From assembly GCA_021018995.1 (NCBI GenBank), contig CM037597.1, forward strand, positions 34,908,936 through 34,972,935: DNA of 64,000 nt. Direction: 5' to 3'. How positions within the stretch are numbered: the stretch's first letter is position 1; each line of letters starts with the position of its first letter. Source of the stretch: Chloranthus sessilifolius (taxonomy: Eukaryota > Streptophyta > Magnoliopsida > Chloranthales > Chloranthaceae). Position numbers and translations under genes: made by a program. Below the pieces are notes generated by a model. The model searched no databases, had not been told where the DNA came from, and was given only the letters and a program-made list of their open reading frames with translations. Below are positions 57,188-64,000 of the stretch, piece after piece.

Positions 57188-58245
57188 CATGGTAGTCAAG
57201 GCGTCGCCATGACGAATGGCGCCACAAGTCGCCATACAGAACCCAATAGCGAGAGCTTGCCAAATGGTGCAGTATGACGCCATAGCGTCACCATACACGC
57301 TATTTATAATATATTATATCAGCTATAATAATATACTTATAAGTTATTAGAAAAAACGTACTACTTATATTATACCTAATAAGTTATAATTTATAAGTTA
57401 TTTAACTTATAAAACTCCTATAAAAGGAGTTTGGACTTAGGGTTATTAGAGAGTCATCTCTCGCTGCTCTCTCGCTCTCCCTCTGTTGCTGCTCTCTCGA
57501 TCTCTCTAGCTCTCTGGCATACCTCTCTAGCTCCTTCATGACTTCAGCAGCTCATTTGTCAATACCAACACCTTCAGCAGCTCCTTCAAATCAACGAGGT
57601 ACGCCATTTTTTTTTCTGTTTTGTTTTGTGATTTTTTTTTTTTTTGTGATTTTTTTCTCTGTTTTTTCCTCTGTTATTCTGTTTTTTATGTTTTTTGTTT
57701 CTGTTTTTCTTTCTCTATTTTTTTCTCCCTATTATTCTGTTTTTTCTGTTCTTTGTTTCTGTTTTTTTTTTCTACTTTTTTCTATTTTTTCTTTCTGTTT
57801 TTTTTGTGTTTTCCTGTTTTGAAACTTTGTTTTCTGTTTTTCCTATTTTGTTTTTCTGTTTTTTTCTGCCTTTTTTTCCTTGTTTTTTCCCTATTTTTTT
57901 TCTTGGCCTAGTAAATAATTTTTTTGATTCTTAGTTGATATTAAAATTCAATGGTTGATATTAAACTTTAATTTAACTTCAATGGTTGATATTTATATGT
58001 GCTCATGTTTTAAATTTATTGATCTACCATAGTTGATTTCTATTTATTGGTAATTATTTATACTTGATTTTCTATAGTTGAATTTTTTTCGTCTTCTATT
58101 AAAATATAAAAATTTTAAAAAATAGTAAAATATTAGAAAAAGAAATAATAATGATTAATAAATTATAAATAAATAAACAAATAGCCTCGCCATGGCCTGG
58201 CGAACCTTTTCGCCACAACCTCGCCACACCGCCTTAACTACCTTG
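57188..58245 (+). mobile_element. hAT non-autonomous element keeping a first-exon-like stretch
   Basis: 1,058 bp, flanked by the perfect 8-bp duplication ATTGGGAA (57180-57187 and 58246-58253). The ends are CATGGTAGTCAAGGCG and, reverse-complemented, CAAGGTAGTTAAGGCG, the same family as 33598-34312. Between them is a CT-rich leader, an ATG at 57538 and a short frame, MTSAAHLSIPTPSAAPSNQR, that ends at a good donor (CGAG|GTACGC). A T-rich, intron-like stretch follows. This looks like the start of a lost hAT transposase gene in which only exon 1 remains; that is inference. Confidence 0.78.
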
Positions 58246-58522
58246 ATTGGGAACGTGATTCTTAATTTCTTAATTATGAATTTATTTGGTGAATTATTGG
58301 ACTCAAATGTTATTTAATATTTTTCGATATTTGAATCTACGAAAGGATTGGAGATTACAATTTAGTTTCTGCTTTATGCACTTAGAATCATGTTAATAAT
58401 AATATGTTATCTCGGAAATTGTGCAATTTAATGTCACGCTCATATATGATTAATGGTGAGTGATGATCTAAGTCTTACGATTAAGGTTGAAACTTAGGAG
58501 GTTGAGACTTGGGGACGTCACA

Positions 58523-58659
58523 TTACCCCTATAAGACTTGAACATTAAGTAGCACCTGAGTCTACATCTAAATGTAACTTTAAAACTCCCCCTCAAGCTA
58601 GGGCATATATGTCATGAATACCTTGCTTGGTTATGAACTCTAACTTATAACCAAGCAAC
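58523..58659 (-). mobile_element. Small copia-type remnant with polypurine tract
   Basis: On the minus strand GCTTGAGGGGGAGTTTTAAA (near 58590) is the usual polypurine signature just before the 3' LTR of many plant Ty1/copia elements. Nothing else of that element is recognisable, and its neighbours on both sides are other elements. Confidence 0.4.
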
Positions 58660-59792
58660 TGTCAGAAAAAATTACAATCAGAAATCCGAAAATGATGAAA
58701 TTAGGCAAGAGAAATTGGACTCGAGGCACGTAGTTGCTACTTTAAAACGCTATTCGCTCCCCACTCGAGTAAATCCTCAACTTTGCAAAAGTATTCCGGC
58801 AAGACGTTTCCAGGATACAACAAGCCCAATCTTTTGGATGTGATCTGTTACTCTGCAACAGTAGAGGATCGCCCCAGGAAATCCGATCTGAAGAAGTACC
58901 AACTAAAAGATGAAAGCAAGAGAATTCTCAAATCTATATGCAAGGAAATTCAATAGATTTCAGAGTATCCAAATCTGGGTCCAGTGATCTCCTTTTATAA
59001 ATCACAAGTGTCTTTTCAATATGATAGTTGGACCAACAATCATATTTCGGATGGCTCAGATCTTTTAGAGATCCCAACCGCTCCATCCAACGGCTATATG
59101 GAACGTTGCACCTTTTCGAATTTAAATTCGAAAAGTTGCACACCTTTATAAGCGGTTATGAAACGATTTGTTCCAACGGTCAACATTTGACCAATCCGTT
59201 TGACCCAATAGAACTGAATTAACCCACTGGTAAATGACCCATTAGACCTGACCCGGCCCATTAATAATCTGACCATTGGATCGACCCAGTCAAACTTATG
59301 GTAGGCTCCTCGCGACGATGCGCACGTGCGAAGTACGTGAGCCTAAACGCCAATCGCCACACACACACGCTCGCGCGAACACGGCGGCTCGATGCTATGC
59401 ACACTCTTCTCTTCTTATTATCAAACAATAATAGAAGGTAAAAGGTTTTATATATAGCATGGACCACTTTTGACACTTTCCAATGTAGGACTATTTATTT
59501 GCATACAAAAATGAGAACTTCTATTGCCTAAAAACAACCCACTAAACAAAGAAATCAAAAAGGAAATTTTGTTTTCTTTGAAATTATTTAAAAGATTTAT
59601 TATATTCTAAAGTAATAAATAAATATAACTATCCCCCACTAATTTCACATAAAATAAAGAACACCGGTACCGAAAACATGTGCATGCCATGAAAGGCACC
59701 TTTTGAGTTTGAAGTTTCACTCAGTGCAAACTCATCAAAGTCTTATCAAGGTGCACAGAGACCATGGTATTGAATTGAGGACCCTATGTGAC
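58660..59792 (-). repeat. 3' LTR of the minus-strand copia element
   Basis: About 1,133 bp, matching 51917-53065 in reverse. In element sense it begins GTCACATAGGG and ends TTTTTTCTGACA. Confidence 0.8.
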
Positions 59793-62700
59793 GGACCAGA
59801 TAAGTAGCACACATATTTTCTTAAGATCGAGTTTTCTATAAAACAAGCACTATTACAATCTTGTGCTTATACCCTGGTTTCATGAATGCTTTTTAGAAAA
59901 AACCATTATCTCATAAGAAGCAGCGGCACCTCTACATTCACATAGGTAAGTCTGTCGAATGTCTTTATGTAATCAAACGCATTAACATAAAATGTTACAT
60001 ACTTATTAAGAGTAAATAATCATCCTTCCCTTTTTCATTACAGATTTCACACTTTACACCTCTTGAGATGGGCATTTTAACTATAAAAAAAGTGCTTCTA
60101 ATCATCACTCTCATGTCATACTCATCCATTGAACTCATGATTTAATGTACAAATAATAAATTAGAAATCTGACATAGGTGATCAACTATATGATTTTAGG
60201 CCCATCTCAATAGATGTTTTCTTTATCAATTCTCTATAAAGTCCTTTAGTAAACGGATCAGTCAAATTAGTATTGGTCCGATTTGAGTCTCCCAATTACT
60301 CCATTTTGAGTAATTCTCTAATATAACGATGTTATAAACATATATGTCTATTCTTTCCATTTTAAACTTTAACCTCACTATCACAATTTATTGTAATAGG
60401 TAGTATATGCTTTGGCCACATAGGAATTTCTAAGAGTAAATTCTAAAGTCATGCAGCCTATTTGTCACAGTCGTTAAGGAAATAAACTTGGATTCCATTG
60501 TGGAATGAGTAATACTTGTTTGCTTTTTAGATCTCACGAGATCGTAGCACCACCGAGAGTGAATACTCATCCACTCATTGCATTAGATTCATCTGAATCT
60601 GAATTCCAACTTGCATCAGTGTATCCTTCTAAAACATTAGGAACACAAATAATTTAATCCATAACTTACAGTTCTTTTTAAATATCTAAATACACGATAT
60701 ATAGCATTCTAATGATCATGACATGGATTACTAGTATATCTACTCAATTTTCCAACTGCATGTGCTAAGTCAGGTCTAGTACAGTGCGTTACATATATCA
60801 AACTACCAATTACTCTAGCATACTCTAACTAATTTACAGATCTACCTTTATTATAAGAAAGTTTGATGCTAGGATCATATGGTGTAAATGTAGGTTTACC
60901 ATCTAAATTATTATATTTCTTAAGAATTTTCTCAATATAATGAGACTGGATCAAAGTAAATTCATCATCATTTCTTATTATTTTGATTCCTAAGATGACA
61001 TCGGCATTACGCATATCTTTCATATCAAAACCGAAAGAGAGAAAAATTTAAGCATGTCAATACCAAATGTAAGCATGTCATCTACATATAAACATATGAT
61101 AACTCTCTTATTTGCAAAAAATTTACTATAAACGCATTTATCAGATTCATTAATTTTGAAACCGTTAGAAATAATAACACTATCAAATTTTTTATGCCAC
61201 TATTTAGGAGCTTACTTTAAACCATAAAGATATTTAACTAATCTACAAACTTTATGCTCATGCCCGGCCATTACAAAACTTTCAGGTTATTCCATATAAA
61301 CTTCTTCTAATTCACCATTTAACTTCTTCTAATTCACCATTTAGGAATGTGATTTTTACATCCATTTGATGAATTTGAAAATGATAAATGAAAGCAAGTG
61401 CTATTAAGATCTTAATAGTCGAAATTCTGGCTACCGACACATAAGTATCAAAAAAGTCGATACCTTTCTTTTGTCTAAATCCTTTTGCCACCAATTTGGC
61501 TTTAAACTTATCTATAGTTCCATCAGCTTTTAGTTTTCGTTTGAAAATTCATTTCCAACTTATAGGTTTAGATCCTTCAAGAAGATCAACTAGTTTTCAT
61601 GTTTTATTACCTATTATAGATTTTATTTCATCATTTATTGCTTCCTTCCAAATGCAGCATCTTGTGATTTCATAGCCTCATATGTTAAAGGATCATTTTC
61701 GATATGAAGAGAAAATATAGTTTCTTTTACTTGTTCTGATCTTATTCCTTCTACTACAAACAGATAAAAATTTGAATCAAAAGATTATTTTTTCTCATTC
61801 TTTTACTTCTTCTAAGATCCATGTTTTCTATATTTTCAGAATTTATAATTAGTTTTTTTATCAGAATTTTCATTAATTCGATAAATAGAAGAAAATTAGT
61901 ATTCATAAAATTCAGCATCTCTAGATTCTATTATACTGTTTTGATGAATTACACCCTTAGATTAGTTAGTAAAAATCTGTAGGCTTTACTGGTTAATGAG
62001 TATCCAATAATTACACATTCAATGGCTCTATTACCTAATTTGGGTCTTTTAAGATCTAGTAATCTAACTAGTGTACGACAACCCCATACTTTGAGGTATT
62101 TAAGATTTGATTTTCTGTTCTTCCATAACTCATAGGAAGTTATACTAGAACTCTTTTGTGGTACTCTATTTAATACGTGACAAGCAGAAAGTAGTGCTTC
62201 ACCCCAAAAATTTAAATTTAAATCGAAATTTAAAAGCATGGCATTCATCATTATTCATTTCTATTAAAGTTTGATTTTTTATTTCTGTTATACCATTTTT
62301 TTGAGGAATATAAGGTGCAATCGTAAGATTTACGACCCCTACATTTTCACAAAATTTAATAAAATCATTTGAAGTGTATTCTGCTCCTCTGTCTGATTTT
62401 AAGGTTTTAATTCTAAAATTTAACTGATTTTTAACTTCTTTATAAGATTTAAATTTTCCTAAACATAAGTATATTTAGAATAATCATCGATAAATGGTAT
62501 AAAATATCTTTTTCCTCCAGTAGTCAAAATACTATTCAAATCACAAATATCACTATGAATGAGTTCTAAAATCTGATTTTTTTTTTTACTTTATTGAAAG
62601 GTTTTCTAGTGATTTTAGTTTGAACACAAATTCTACATTTTTTATAAATATTTAACTCGCATCTAAGAATTAATCTTAATTCTGTCATAGAATTTAAACG

Positions 62701-63953
62701 ATCAACATTCACATATCCTAACCTAACAGACATATCATTTCCCCACAAATACTCTACCCTTAGTGATTACAACCTTATCTGGTTCAAACACTAACTTGAA
62801 ACCATGTTTACAAAGTAAACCTTCTCGGTCATCAGGTCTTCAAACTGGTCAAAATCAGATTCTTACGAATCTGAGGAACATACAGCACATCGGTCAAAGT
62901 AAGAGTTTTATCAAAGGTTAATTTGAGATTGATTTTTCTTGAACCCTTAACCTTTGCAGTTGAAGCGTTCCCCATGAAGAGCTCTTGTCTGCTTGTGTCC
63001 TCCACATGGCGAATAAAGATCTGCAGTCAGCAACTTATTTGTGGCACCAGAATCGATCCACCAATCTTTTTCACTTTCAACCATATTGATTTTTGAAATC
63101 ATAGCTACGAACTTTTCTTCAGTCACATTCGCTTAAGATTCTTTCTCCTTTTTCAGAAGTCTGCAATCTTTTTTAAGTGACCGGATTTGTCACAGTGATA
63201 ACAACTGTCCTTTTTCTTCTGGCCCTCATGACCTTGACTCTTGTTTTTCTTGTTAGCCTTATCAGAATTGAAATTACCTTTCCGCTTTTCATTTGATTTG
63301 GGCGTGAAAACTTCCACCGTATGAGCCTTTGAAGTTAATTGTGATTGTTCGTCTTCCTTATCGCGAGCACGAAGTTCTTCGACTCGAAGATGGAGGCACA
63401 ACTCTTCAAACGAAAAGTTCTTTCTTTTTATGTTTGAGAGTTTTCTTACAGTCCTTCCATAAGGGAGGCAATTTGTGGATAATCGCATGATTGTAAAAGA
63501 TGGGATCCAATTTTATGCCCTCTTGATTAATTTGACCGATAATATACTGAATATCATGAACTTAATCGAGAATCGGATTATTATCAGTCATTTTGTAATC
63601 TAAATACCGACTTACAATGAAGTTTTTTATACTAGCGTCTTTAGTTTTATACTGTCTCCAGCGCCTCCCAAAGTTTCATTGCAGCGTCATGCTCTGGTCG
63701 AAGAGTGAATCTGCCAGCGTATTGAGAATATTTTGCAGATATAATCATCTTGCTCCCATTTCGGACGATTAGAGCATTGACAAGAGATTTCCCATCAGAA
63801 TCTTCAGGCTTCGAGGGTTTTGGAGTGGTCAAGACAACTCCCAAAGTCGTCAATAGGAAATGTAGTTGCTGTCGAATCACTCCAATTTGATGAAGTTGTG
63901 ACTCATCACTTTCAGATTTGATGTCATGATAATGCAAAATAGCATTCTAAAAT
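59793..63953 (-). pseudogene. Internal coding relics of the minus-strand copia element
   Basis: From right to left, gag is at 63647-63937, then a zinc-knuckle segment (CYHCDKSGHLKK near 63200) and a GAG-pre-integrase piece (GYVNVDRLNSM near 62720). An integrase C-terminal part is at 61949-62251 (FWGEALLSACHVLNRVPQKS and LKYLKVWGC). RT pieces are at 61312-61494 (MVAKGFRQKKGIDFFDTYVS) and 60829-61023, and RNase H traces near 60300-60560. It is a fossil. Confidence 0.75.
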
Positions 63954-64000
63954 TGTTAGAAAAAATTACGATCAAAAATCCGAAAATGATGGAATTGGGC

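Larger units (their letters stand above)
53922..58522 (+). mobile_element. Tekay-related LTR (solo or partial), plus strand
   Basis: The right end, reverse-complemented, reads TGTGACGTCCCCAAGTCTCA and is alignable with the end of the Tekay LTR at 34499 (TGTAGCGGCCCGAAATCTCA), so it is the same clade in opposite sense. It contains the phrase GTGGCTAGGGATCTCACCCC near 56450, frequent in Tekay/Del LTRs, and a leader-like stretch near 54720-54950. Length without its later insertions is about 3.2 kb. No coding region is attached and no matching 5-bp duplication was found, so whether it is a true solo LTR is open. Confidence 0.6.
58660..64000 (-). mobile_element. Ty1/copia element of the same family, minus strand, cut by the window edge
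   Basis: The left (3') LTR is at 58660-59792, internal relics at 59793-63953, and the first bases of the right (5') LTR at 63954-64000 (TGTTAGAAAAAATTACGATC matching TGTCAGAAAAAATTACAATC at 58660). It is the sibling of the plus-strand copia element. Gag, zinc knuckle, integrase, RT and RNase H relics are in copia order. It retains more of the integrase/RT middle than the plus-strand copy does. It looks broken, with around ten breaks. The target duplication cannot be tested because the right end is outside. Confidence 0.8.

Noticed and set aside
57538-57934. Overlapping Phe/Leu-rich frames resembling membrane proteins
   Set aside because: Apart from the first 61 nt, they translate a T-rich intron-like tract in three frames; an artefact of composition.
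1-64000. An intact, previously undescribed multi-gene system
   Set aside because: Apart from two host gene ends, everything recognisable is transposon-derived, and all retroelement coding regions look broken. No cluster of cooperating genes is visible.

Overview
The window is nuclear DNA of a flowering plant. It is AT-rich and intron-bearing, with plant-type splice sites, and it is filled with plant LTR retrotransposons and non-autonomous DNA transposons. Two host genes are supported by matching splice sites and reading phase. I cannot name the species. The density of transposable elements and the kilobase-scale introns suggest a large, repeat-rich dicot or magnoliid genome, but that is inference.

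Left third (1-18 kb): no host exon is supported. It holds a tandem array (1860-2545), a hAT-type MITE (744-1269), two PIF/Harbinger-type MITEs (2759-2998 and 8986-9490), Mutator-like inverted-repeat pieces (3.2-4.8 kb), a clear tRNA-derived SINE (6531-6731) and a weaker one (10008-10105). A complete non-autonomous Gypsy-type element on the minus strand (10276-17993) carries gag but no recognisable pol. Its right LTR is split by a 4-kb solo LTR. Target-site duplications prove both insertions.

Middle (18-34 kb): this is the only genic part. On the plus strand, three phase-compatible exons (19590-19703, 25503-25604, 26116-26160) encode the C-terminus of a chloroplast LHC-like (LIL/HLIP/SEP-type) protein. 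On the minus strand, the last two exons (28870-29042, 31176-31379) and a possible third (32500-32552) encode the C-terminus of a protein I do not recognise. The genes converge. Their introns carry palindromic Mutator-like MITEs about 400 bp long, which recur through the window with a shared core but different ends.

Right half (34.5-64 kb): this is a nest of fossil LTR elements. A Tekay/Del-type chromovirus on the minus strand (34499-53921) was entered by a Ty1/copia element (40982-53065), whose left LTR was entered by a second, plus-strand chromovirus (41368-48079). Each step has 5-bp duplications, and the intact right LTR of the copia element shows the empty site of the inner insertion. A hAT element (37584-38816) also sits in the Tekay copy. 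Next come a Tekay-related LTR on the plus strand (53922-58522) that carries two hAT insertions, a small copia remnant, and a minus-strand copia element of the same family as the first, which runs off the right edge. All autonomous-type retroelements here look broken. No rRNA, genuine tRNA gene, CRISPR or bacterial-style operon was seen.
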